The notes beneath the pieces are model-generated. The model did no database searches. It saw only the letters and a program-made list of their open reading frames with translations, and was not told the origin of the DNA. From Prevotella sp. (GTDB lineage Bacteria; Bacteroidota; Bacteroidia; Bacteroidales; Bacteroidaceae), in assembly GCA_021636625.1 (NCBI GenBank), contig JAJWLX010000037.1:1-32321 (forward strand): 32,321 bases of DNA, in the 5' to 3' direction. How positions within the stretch are numbered: position 1 is the first letter of the stretch; each line of letters begins with the position of its first letter. Both the position numbers and the translations under genes were made by a program. Shown piece by piece: positions 1-6,680 of this stretch.

Positions 1-38
1 AAAAGCTGCCAAATGCTTTTGATAGCCTGGCAGCTTTT
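1..38 (-). terminator. Hairpin terminator after the di-haem oxidoreductase operon
   Basis: An 11-bp perfect inverted repeat (AAAAGCTGCCA at 1-11, TGGCAGCTTTT at 28-38) with a 16-nt spacer lies 27 nt past the stop codon of the minus-strand di-haem gene. The arms end in A/T runs, so it reads as an intrinsic terminator on either strand. The sequence beyond it is outside the window. Confidence 0.75.
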
Positions 39-65
39 CTTATTTTTGTTTCTTCATATAAAGAC

Positions 66-1823
66 TTAGATAGCATTGATGAATGCCACTACAGCATCAC
101 GCTCTTCCTTGGTTGCATTGTAGAAGTTGAGTGCTGATTTGTATGCATCGCTGCGCTGATCATAGCAGTGCCACATGATAGCCTCTACTACGTTGCGGGC
201 ACGGCAGTCGTGCAAACGGTCGCTGCGACCAGTTAGCATGCTTGACAAACCACGACCCCAAAGTGGAGTAGTGCGGCACCATCCTGTACGGATGTCGTTA
301 GCCATGAACAGACGGTGCTGTACCAAGTCGGTGTATGGATAAATAGTCTGGTTTGGATACTTTGGCAACATGGTGTTTGGATCCTGACCTATGCTCTTGG
401 CGTAAGCCTTGATAGCATTATCTACCCAATAGTTGTCAGAACCAGTCTTCCATGATGGCTTGTGGCAAGTAGCGCAACCCCACTGGGTGAAAAGCTTCTT
501 ACCTTCCTGAACCTGTGCGTTGTCGAGGTTACGGGCAGCAGGAACAGCCAGACCACGGTGCCATACCATGAAGTCATAGTAATCCTTGTTGCTCATCTCT
601 TCCTCGCCATTGTAAGGAGCACCATTCAATAGGTATTTCTCGAAAGTAGCTGACTTGGCTGCATTGTTACAGCTCAGAATCTCGTTTACTCTCTCCTTGA
701 TACCTTCGTCAGTTCCATCTGCATAGTATGGGTGGAGTACAGAAGATTCGTCAGCACCATGTTTCTTGATATAGCTAATTACTTCTGGGTCTTCGCTCTG
801 ATACTTTGCCCAGGCTGGAGTGGTATAGAGGTAATGACGATCGGAACGTGTTACGTTGGTAATGTTCCAGATGGCGTTAGCACCTGGACCATCCTGCAGG
901 GAAGCACGGGTCATGGCATAGGTAAACTTCTTCACCATCTTGGTTCCATCTGCCAACTTGTACCAGGCAGTTGAAGCCCAATCGTTAGCAGTCTTGTCCC
1001 ACATGGCAGGGTTCAACTCTACGTGTTTCGCCTCATCCTGATAAACCTTCTTCATATCATCCTGGTCGATGGCATCAAGCAAGCCTGTACCATAGATACC
1101 GATGGTTGATTCCAAACGTACTTCATAGTTGTCTGGCTTAGGATTGGTATTGAATGCAGACTGAGGGATAGTAACCTCTGGATACTGCAAAGCAAAAGTC
1201 TCGCCATCCTTAGGGAACTTCATAGCCAAACCGCTAGGCATGGCTGTAACCTCATTCCACTGAATGTTCATTTGCTTCTCGTCGACAGGAGCAGAGAATG
1301 GAGTCATTGCCTTGGTCTGTGGCATACCTGTAACCTCAGATATGTAGCTGTTTGCTGCGTAAGGCTTTCCGTCAGCGGTAGTACCTGCTGTAGGGTGATA
1401 AATTACGAGCAGATAGCCGTTGCCAAACTGGTCTGCCTGATACTGGTTCTGGAACTTACCATGACCATAGTTAGGATGGCAGTGGATACAGCTGCTGCGA
1501 ACCCAAGCTGGGCCAAGACCCTTACGTGGAGCCTCTGTGATGGTGTAAAGGTGCTCGAAGAAATCCTCACCTTTGTTGAAACTGTTTGACAATCCCAGGT
1601 TGGTGGTAGCTGGTGTTTCTGCCGAATAACTCATACCTTCGTCAGTTCCAAGTTCGCCACCTGGATACCATTCTGATGCCTCAAAAACATCGTTAGCCTT
1701 ACCAAACTGAGAGTCACCATTTAACTTGTCATTGTTTACCACATTGTTATCATCGGAGCATGATGCCAAAGGCAAAACAAGCAAGCCGAGCAATAACATT
1801 TTGCTAATTCTTTGATAAATCAT
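66..1823 (-). CDS. Di-haem oxidoreductase (DHOR/DUF1111-like) lipoprotein
   Basis: This 585-aa protein has a lipoprotein signal ending LPLASC (Cys22), so it should be anchored in an envelope membrane and face the periplasm or the surface. It carries two c-type haem motifs, CIHCH (residues 112-116) and CATCH (450-454). The C-terminal blocks TPLWGRG and LHDxRA followed by WH are typical of the DHOR family, which is related to MauG-type di-haem peroxidases. The substrate is unknown. It is the last gene of an operon with an imelysin lipoprotein and a porin, an association that suggests iron or haem handling (inference). Cysteines 516, 540 and 553 cluster near the C-terminal signature. Cys540 replaces the usual Gly of LHDGRA as I recall it. 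The family call is firm; the role is not. Confidence 0.85.
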   Translation of the reverse strand: MIYQRISKMLLLGLLVLPLASCSDDNNVVNNDKLNGDSQFGKANDVFEASEWYPGGELGTDEGMSYSAETPATTNLGLSNSFNKGEDFFEHLYTITEAPRKGLGPAWVRSSCIHCHPNYGHGKFQNQYQADQFGNGYLLVIYHPTAGTTADGKPYAANSYISEVTGMPQTKAMTPFSAPVDEKQMNIQWNEVTAMPSGLAMKFPKDGETFALQYPEVTIPQSAFNTNPKPDNYEVRLESTIGIYGTGLLDAIDQDDMKKVYQDEAKHVELNPAMWDKTANDWASTAWYKLADGTKMVKKFTYAMTRASLQDGPGANAIWNITNVTRSDRHYLYTTPAWAKYQSEDPEVISYIKKHGADESSVLHPYYADGTDEGIKERVNEILSCNNAAKSATFEKYLLNGAPYNGEEEMSNKDYYDFMVWHRGLAVPAARNLDNAQVQEGKKLFTQWGCATCHKPSWKTGSDNYWVDNAIKAYAKSIGQDPNTMLPKYPNQTIYPYTDLVQHRLFMANDIRTGWCRTTPLWGRGLSSMLTGRSDRLHDCRARNVVEAIMWHCYDQRSDAYKSALNFYNATKEERDAVVAFINAI

Positions 1824-1871
1824 AATGTTATTCTGTTTTATAATGTTTTATTTTCTCGTTTAGCGCAGAAT

Positions 1872-1904
1872 AGCATCTCACCAAAAAGAGTATGGTGAGA
1901 TGCT
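1872..1904 (-). other. Intergenic hairpin between imelysin and di-haem genes
   Basis: An 11-bp perfect inverted repeat (AGCATCTCACC at 1872-1882, GGTGAGATGCT at 1894-1904) with an 11-nt loop fills the 106-bp gap between the imelysin gene and the downstream di-haem gene. No T-run follows it on the minus strand. An mRNA processing or stabilising element, or a weak attenuator, is therefore likelier than a full terminator. Confidence 0.6.
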
Positions 1905-1929
1905 TCCTGTATGTTAGTTTACCACAAGA

Positions 1930-3183
1930 TTACTCTGGGTTTACTTCATCAAATTTCTTACCCCAAACAGTACTTACGTACTTAACGAATGGGTAAGGCA
2001 TACCGCCGATTTTGCTAATAGCGTTAGCGATGGCAGTCTCAACACGCTGACCTTCTGCAGATGCATTATCCTTGAAGAACTGATGGAAGCTATACTTAGC
2101 ATTAGAGCTTGTACCATTAGTGCCACCATACCACAAGTTCTCGATAGAACGGATGTTGTTCTGGAAGTCGGTGATAGAGTTGTAGCTATATGGAGACTCT
2201 ACGTAGCTGATATCACCTGCCTGGAATGGGTTGGCAATCTTGGCTGTACCTACCTCGTTAGAGATACCCCAGGCTGAACCTTCCTCCAAAGAGAGAAGCT
2301 GCTGGATGGCTGCCTTCAGTGTTGCAAACTTACTGATAGAAGTGTTGCCTGCATTCTTCAGATTGGCTGCATAAGACTGGTTTTTGTCTGTCAGGTACTC
2401 AAGACCTGCTGCCTTTACTGCTGCGAGGCGAGATTCGTTAGGAGTCTCAGACCATGCTACCTCCAGCTCATATACATGGTTTACTAAGTCCTCGATCACT
2501 GCCTCTGCATACTTCAGCTCCTCAGAACCCTTTACATCTGTAAAGCCATTGTATGTATCGTTACCCTTGAACTCAGCAACCTTACGTGGCTGTCCATCAC
2601 GGAAGAGGATGAACTCAAGTGCGTGGAAACCAAGGATAGAAGCATCCTCAAGCGCAGCATCACTAAACTTACCTGTAGCAAAGTAGCTGTGGAGGAGTGT
2701 ACGGTTCAATGGCCAAGAGTCGATGTGTGGGTCAATATCGAAGTCTGATGCTGCACCACCGAGGAAAGCCTCGCTCTTCTCCCACAATGCACGTGCTTCC
2801 TTGAAAGCTTCGCAGGCATTGTTGATGTTCTCCTGAGTCAGGTTGTTGGTATCTACACTCTTAGGAAGAGCTGTATGCAACTTCTCTACTGCATCAGCCA
2901 ATGACTTGTATGTTGGCTGGATGGTATTGTCTACTGCATTAGCACATACATTCTTCAGGTATGTTTCCTGATCTGCACTCAAATTTGCGTTGTTTACTTT
3001 GCTGTAAGCTGCACGGAGCGCATTGCAAAGTTCATCGCAGGCATCCATAGCATCCTGGCCATATGCCTTGTTTGTAAAGTCGTTGTTCTCTACAGGATCA
3101 TCATCGCTGCTGCATGATGTGAAACCTAATGGCAACATAAAGGCTGCCATGAGCATTACTGCACTTTTAAAAACCTTTTTCAT
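1930..3183 (-). CDS. Imelysin-family (M75-like) lipoprotein
   Basis: This 417-aa protein has a lipoprotein signal ending in FTSC (Cys24). It contains the imelysin family signature GxHxxE as GFHALE (residues 185-190, with His187 and Glu190), and an upstream IDSWPLN block that is also typical of the family. The family includes EfeO-like and IrpA-like proteins linked to iron uptake. Most members lack proven peptidase activity despite the M75 label. Two helical bundles flank the signature, consistent with the family. It lies second in the operon, after the porin and before the di-haem oxidoreductase, an arrangement that fits a periplasmic iron- or haem-binding partner (inference). The ATG start gives a complete signal peptide. 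Confidence 0.88.
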   Translation of the reverse strand: MKKVFKSAVMLMAAFMLPLGFTSCSSDDDPVENNDFTNKAYGQDAMDACDELCNALRAAYSKVNNANLSADQETYLKNVCANAVDNTIQPTYKSLADAVEKLHTALPKSVDTNNLTQENINNACEAFKEARALWEKSEAFLGGAASDFDIDPHIDSWPLNRTLLHSYFATGKFSDAALEDASILGFHALEFILFRDGQPRKVAEFKGNDTYNGFTDVKGSEELKYAEAVIEDLVNHVYELEVAWSETPNESRLAAVKAAGLEYLTDKNQSYAANLKNAGNTSISKFATLKAAIQQLLSLEEGSAWGISNEVGTAKIANPFQAGDISYVESPYSYNSITDFQNNIRSIENLWYGGTNGTSSNAKYSFHQFFKDNASAEGQRVETAIANAISKIGGMPYPFVKYVSTVWGKKFDEVNPE

Positions 3184-3255
3184 TTTTAATATAAGTATTT
3201 TGTTATTGATATGTTTGTTTCAATCACTTTATATTAAGTTCTTCTGTGAGAATCT

Positions 3256-4557
3256 TTAGAGAAACCATCCTTCATAAGCCACACCGATGTTGATGGCTGG
3301 CTCATTGTTGTACTGGCTCTTCAGGAAGCGATGTGAATATTCTGCCTTTACTACAATCTGTTTTACTGGATAGTAGTTGATACCTACTGCCATGCGCTGT
3401 ACGTTGGTGTAATCGTATGAAGTATTCTTGGTCTTGGAAGCGTATGGATTATAGTGCTCATAACGGCCAAAGAGATACATCTTCTGGTTGGACTGACGGA
3501 GTTTCTCAATTTGTGAGAAAACATTGTAGCCAGCCTCGATTCCGTATGCAAAGGCATTCTTGCTGACGAATGCTGAGTGATGGAATGGAGAGAGACCATT
3601 TAGACGATTAGTAAAGTACTTCAACTGTTTTGCATCACTCAGGTAACCATAGTCTGCCTGACCGCGTACAATCCAGTTATAATTATTGTATGTGAAGTCG
3701 ATGGCTCCGATAGCTACCACACCTTTGTACTTAGATTCTGCTCCATCCTTGTTGTTTGGATAAGAGTTGCCGATGGCATGACCATAGTATCCGCTCAGAC
3801 CGATGCGTAAGCCCTTGATGCAGTAGTTGTCGATACGGAGGGCTGTACCATATTTTGTTGCAATTTCACCTTCGGTAGGAGTGCCTGGTCCCTTATTGAT
3901 CCAACCTGTGTTGGTAAAGTTGTCTGAGTTCAAGCCTGCCAGGAATTGCAATTCATATCTCCAACCCTTGGTGCGTCCCCAAAAACTGACACCTGTCTGA
4001 TGCCAGGTGCTTGGAAGAACCGTATTCTCACCTTCAGGACGATAAACAGTGAAGAAATTCAATGGCTCATGGTAAGCGTTGTTCAAACCTACAGGCACTA
4101 CAATGTGACCAGCCTTGATGTTAGCCCAACGACCGAATGACTTCTGAATCCAGAACTGTTCGAGTTCGACTTCACCGCCTTTTTCAACTTCCTGTTCCCA
4201 TTCGCCACCTTCTTCGTCTTCTTTCTCATAGGCCATTCCTACGCCACCATGCTCAAACTCAATCTCGGTACCCATAGTCCAACCCTTTCCGAAGTCGTAA
4301 CCCAGGTAAATTACTGCATGAGGAATATCGAAACGACCATGGCTAGGGTCATTCTTGTGCTCGTCAGCCAAACTGTAACGGCTTACGTGGTCGCTATAGA
4401 AGTTGCGGCTCATGGCAACCTCGCCATAACCACCCACGCTGAGGCGCTTGCCGTTTACATGCTGCATCACACTATCGGCAGCCACAGTTTGTGCACTTGC
4501 CGTTGCCAAACCGGCAACGAGGGCAGCGGACATCAATCCAATTCTTAAACTGTTCAT
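3256..4557 (-). CDS. Outer-membrane porin with an acidic loop, first gene of the imelysin operon
   Basis: This 433-aa protein has a cleavable signal (residues 1-22, ending ASAQ) and alternating aromatic beta-strands throughout. It ends in a C-terminal aromatic residue region (EGWFL) like outer-membrane beta-barrels. The layout resembles OprO/OprP-type porins, but sequence alone does not fix the subfamily. Residues 111-134 are very acidic, with about a dozen Glu/Asp interrupted by Gly, and look like an exposed loop. Because the next genes encode imelysin and a di-haem protein, this porin may admit iron, haem or another cation (inference). It is preceded by a structured RNA leader and a clear promoter. 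Confidence 0.75.
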   Translation of the reverse strand: MNSLRIGLMSAALVAGLATASAQTVAADSVMQHVNGKRLSVGGYGEVAMSRNFYSDHVSRYSLADEHKNDPSHGRFDIPHAVIYLGYDFGKGWTMGTEIEFEHGGVGMAYEKEDEEGGEWEQEVEKGGEVELEQFWIQKSFGRWANIKAGHIVVPVGLNNAYHEPLNFFTVYRPEGENTVLPSTWHQTGVSFWGRTKGWRYELQFLAGLNSDNFTNTGWINKGPGTPTEGEIATKYGTALRIDNYCIKGLRIGLSGYYGHAIGNSYPNNKDGAESKYKGVVAIGAIDFTYNNYNWIVRGQADYGYLSDAKQLKYFTNRLNGLSPFHHSAFVSKNAFAYGIEAGYNVFSQIEKLRQSNQKMYLFGRYEHYNPYASKTKNTSYDYTNVQRMAVGINYYPVKQIVVKAEYSHRFLKSQYNNEPAINIGVAYEGWFL

Positions 4558-4608
4558 CTTTAATATTTTGAAATTATTGTTATCGTATTATCCTTAGTAT
4601 AATAAAGA

Positions 4609-4735
4609 AAAGAGCGCGGATATCTGCTTGCTTTCTCGACACTTTAGAGACCTAGTATCTCCTTAAAGCCCTGTAGCTTGATAAGGAATTACGCAGCTCT
4701 GCCGCTCGGGAGTGGCAATCATCACCGCGCTCTTT
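4609..4735 (-). ncRNA. Structured RNA: leader of the porin operon or small RNA
   Basis: An 11-bp perfect closing stem (AAAGAGCGCGG at 4609-4619, CCGCGCTCTTT at 4725-4735) encloses about 105 nt. On the minus strand the interior contains further hairpins: TGCC/GGCA near 4707-4720, CCTTA..AAGC / GCTT..TAAGG near 4660-4690, and GAGA/TCTC near 4646-4660. Transcription from the promoter at 4750-4780 would start just before the first stem strand. A U-rich stretch (TCTTTTCTTTATT) follows the closing stem, and the porin ATG lies about 50 nt further on. I cannot match it to a known riboswitch or to 6S RNA from memory. A cis-regulatory leader and an independent small RNA are both possible. Confidence 0.6.
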
Positions 4736-4749
4736 CTCGATTTCGGGTG

Positions 4750-4780
4750 CAAAGGTACGGAGTTTTAAAAAATCTTGCAA
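4750..4780 (-). promoter_or_regulatory. Bacteroidota promoter for the structured RNA and porin operon
   Basis: On the minus strand, TTG (4778-4780) is followed after 20 nt by TACCTTTG (4750-4757). This matches the Bacteroidota primary sigma factor consensus TTG-N~20-TAnnTTTG. Transcription should start near 4741-4745, immediately upstream of the closing stem of the structured RNA. Confidence 0.8.
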
Positions 4781-4822
4781 TACCTAAATTTCGGTAAACA
4801 TTGGCATCCTCATTTCTAGGTA

Positions 4823-4853
4823 TTGCGGGTTTCGAAACTTTTTTGTATATTTG
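4823..4853 (+). promoter_or_regulatory. Promoter of the hemerythrin-LuxR regulator gene
   Basis: TTG (4823-4825) is followed after 20 nt by TATATTTG (4846-4853), a full Bacteroidota promoter match. It lies back to back with the minus-strand porin promoter, and only about 42 bp separates the two -33 elements. One regulator could therefore control both. Confidence 0.8.
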
Positions 4854-4869
4854 CAACCGAAATAAAAAC

Positions 4870-4923
4870 ATGATGAATGTTCTTGATACAAGGATGTTTG
4901 CATTTAAGGATAGAACAAGATGA
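4870..4923 (+). CDS. Possible 17-codon upstream ORF coupled to the regulator gene
   Basis: An ATG at 4870 opens a 17-codon frame whose TGA (4921-4923) overlaps the ATG (4920) of the hemerythrin-LuxR gene as ATGA. It begins soon after the predicted transcription start. Such an arrangement can couple translation or act as a leader peptide. The peptide shows no recognisable domain, and chance is a real alternative. Confidence 0.25.
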   Translation: MMNVLDTRMFAFKDRTR

Positions 4924-5876
4924 AAAATCAGAAGATGTATGAAGCTGACGACAAGATGATCAGCATCATTAGAGACAATTACAATATCTTGCAGAGCCTG
5001 GGTAGCTTCGGTATCAACCTGGGATTCGGCGACAAGACGGTAAGGGAAGTCTGCGATGAGCAGAATGTGGATACCTACACCTTCCTTGCCGTGGTAAACT
5101 TTACGATAAATGGTTACAAGGAGTACGACAATGCAGACCGGTTGTCGTTGCCGACCTTGTTGCATTATCTCAAGGCATCGCATGCCTACTACATAGATTT
5201 CCAGTTACCTTTTATCCGTAAGGAGCTTGTGGATGCCCTTGATGAAACGGATAATCTGGCGCGACTGATCCTGAAACTCTATGATGATTATGCCCACAGC
5301 ATCACCAACCACATGAAGTATGAGGAGAAGATGGTTTTTCCTTATGTTCAGTCACTTATAGATGGTAATGCCAATACCAACTTTGATATCGAAACCTTCT
5401 CGAAGCATCATATGCAGGTGGATATGAAACTGAAAGAGCTGAAGAGCATCATCATCAAGTATCTGCCTTCGGATGGACTGCACAACAACCAGCTCAGTGC
5501 CACTCTCTATGATATCTACAACAACGAGGAGTGGCTTATGCATCACTCTGAGGTGGAGGAAGAAATCTTTATTCCTGCCGTGAGAAATGCCGAGCGGAAA
5601 CTGAAGCAGAATGATGTGAGTGCCAAGATTTCGAGCATGATCAATCAGACTCCGAACAGCGATGAGCAGTTGAGCGATCGAGAGAAGGATGTAATCATTG
5701 CGCTGGTTCAGGGTATGTCGAACAAGGAGATAGCCGACCATCTCTTTATCTCCGTGAACACGGTGATTACCCATCGCCGAAACATCGCCCGAAAGCTCCA
5801 GATTCATTCTCCTGCGGGCCTGACGATTTATGCCATCGTTAACGATCTGGTTGATATTTCCACGGTGAAACTCTAG
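4920..5876 (+). CDS. RIC/YtfE-like hemerythrin fused to a LuxR-type DNA-binding domain
   Basis: This 318-aa regulator has three parts. Residues about 20-75 resemble the ScdA/YtfE N-terminal domain (LGSFGINLGFGDKTVREVC), but without the usual Cys-Cys pair. Residues about 80-225 form a hemerythrin four-helix bundle with candidate di-iron ligands His88, His131-xxx-Glu135, His164 and His209-xxx-Glu213. That spacing follows the RIC (repair of iron centres) pattern. Residues 251-318 are a LuxR/GerE helix-turn-helix (LSDREKDV, NKEIADHLFIS, VITHRRNI). The architecture implies a soluble transcription factor that senses O2, NO, redox state or iron through a di-iron site (inference). It is divergent from the porin-imelysin-di-haem operon. 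An in-frame stop just upstream supports the ATG at 4920. Confidence 0.88.
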   Translation: MKNQKMYEADDKMISIIRDNYNILQSLGSFGINLGFGDKTVREVCDEQNVDTYTFLAVVNFTINGYKEYDNADRLSLPTLLHYLKASHAYYIDFQLPFIRKELVDALDETDNLARLILKLYDDYAHSITNHMKYEEKMVFPYVQSLIDGNANTNFDIETFSKHHMQVDMKLKELKSIIIKYLPSDGLHNNQLSATLYDIYNNEEWLMHHSEVEEEIFIPAVRNAERKLKQNDVSAKISSMINQTPNSDEQLSDREKDVIIALVQGMSNKEIADHLFISVNTVITHRRNIARKLQIHSPAGLTIYAIVNDLVDISTVKL

Positions 5877-5920
5877 TTTTGCTTGGGAAAAATAACCTTC
5901 GAAATGTTATTTTTTATAAA

Positions 5921-5963
5921 ATGATAGTGCCTTCCCTGCTGCTTGCGGGGAAGGCACTATCAT
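5921..5963. terminator. Bidirectional terminator between convergent regulators
   Basis: A 16-bp perfect stem (ATGATAGTGCCTTCCC at 5921-5936, with its complement at 5948-5963) and an 11-nt loop lie between the two convergent LuxR-type genes. A/T-rich flanks on both sides suit termination in both directions. Confidence 0.85.
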
Positions 5964-6018
5964 TATATATAGGTATGTGAGTAGGAGGCATCATCATTTT
6001 GGGGGATGCCCCTAAGCG

Positions 6019-6654
6019 TTAAATCTTGTTGATATCCACATATCCGTGCATCACGGCATAGATGGTAAGCGAAGAAACGCTCTTGATACCCAGTTTTTCC
6101 TGGATATTCTTGCGGTGGGTAATCACGGTGGTGGTACTGATGAAGAGCTTTTCAGCTATCTCCTTGTTGATTTTGCCTTGTGCCACCAGCGAGAGTACCT
6201 CGATTTCCCTGTCTGAAAGGGCTTTCTCCCTGGACTCTGAGGAATCCATAGGCGGGATATATTCGCCGTGGGGATGTCCCGAACGCTGCAGACGGATCAA
6301 CTGTCGGATGAGCTTTGATTCCGGTACGTTGACGCAGATGCAGTGGAATCCCTGCAGCTGCGAGTTGAGGTCGTTGCAGGGGGTAAGCACGATGGTATGG
6401 GGGCGATGCGCCTCTTCGATGAAGAAGTTGCGGTGAGCCAGAAGAATCTGCATCGACACGAAATAGTGCATGAAGCGTTCGGGCGCATTCGACTCAAATT
6501 CACCGAATGTACCGAAGATGCTGATCTTTACCATCGGAACGGCACTCTCCAGCAGTCCCTTGAGCCCCAAGGCTGCCAGCGTATTGTTATCTACAATGGC
6601 GAGTTCGGGCATCGCCTTGCCTGCCATTGCTTTCTTCATTTCTTCGTTCATCAT
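6019..6654 (-). CDS. LuxR-family response-regulator-like protein with a degenerate receiver
   Basis: This 211-aa protein has a receiver-like N-terminal half (PELAIVDNN at residues 16-24, then alternating strands and helices). The region where the phospho-acceptor Asp would lie (about 60-72) has none, so phosphorylation control is doubtful. Residues about 145-211 form a LuxR/GerE helix-turn-helix (LSDREIEV, NKEIAEKLFIS, VITHRKNI). This half is strikingly similar to the C-terminal half of the convergent hemerythrin regulator, including the tail LTIYA...VDI, so the two may recognise similar sites. It starts 26 nt after the phospholipase-D-like gene, probably in the same transcript. Its target genes and signal are unknown. 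Confidence 0.85.
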   Translation of the reverse strand: MMNEEMKKAMAGKAMPELAIVDNNTLAALGLKGLLESAVPMVKISIFGTFGEFESNAPERFMHYFVSMQILLAHRNFFIEEAHRPHTIVLTPCNDLNSQLQGFHCICVNVPESKLIRQLIRLQRSGHPHGEYIPPMDSSESREKALSDREIEVLSLVAQGKINKEIAEKLFISTTTVITHRKNIQEKLGIKSVSSLTIYAVMHGYVDINKI

Positions 6655-6680
6655 ATTTCTCTGATATATCTGTTATCTGT

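Noticed and set aside
4609..4735. The folded RNA as a tRNA or a standard cobalamin, TPP or SAM riboswitch
   Set aside because: I see no T-loop or anticodon arm and none of the conserved core sequences of those classes as I know them.
4722..5183. Minus-strand frame overlapping the structured RNA and the hemerythrin regulator
   Set aside because: It runs antisense through the regulator gene and the divergent promoters, and encodes no recognisable protein.
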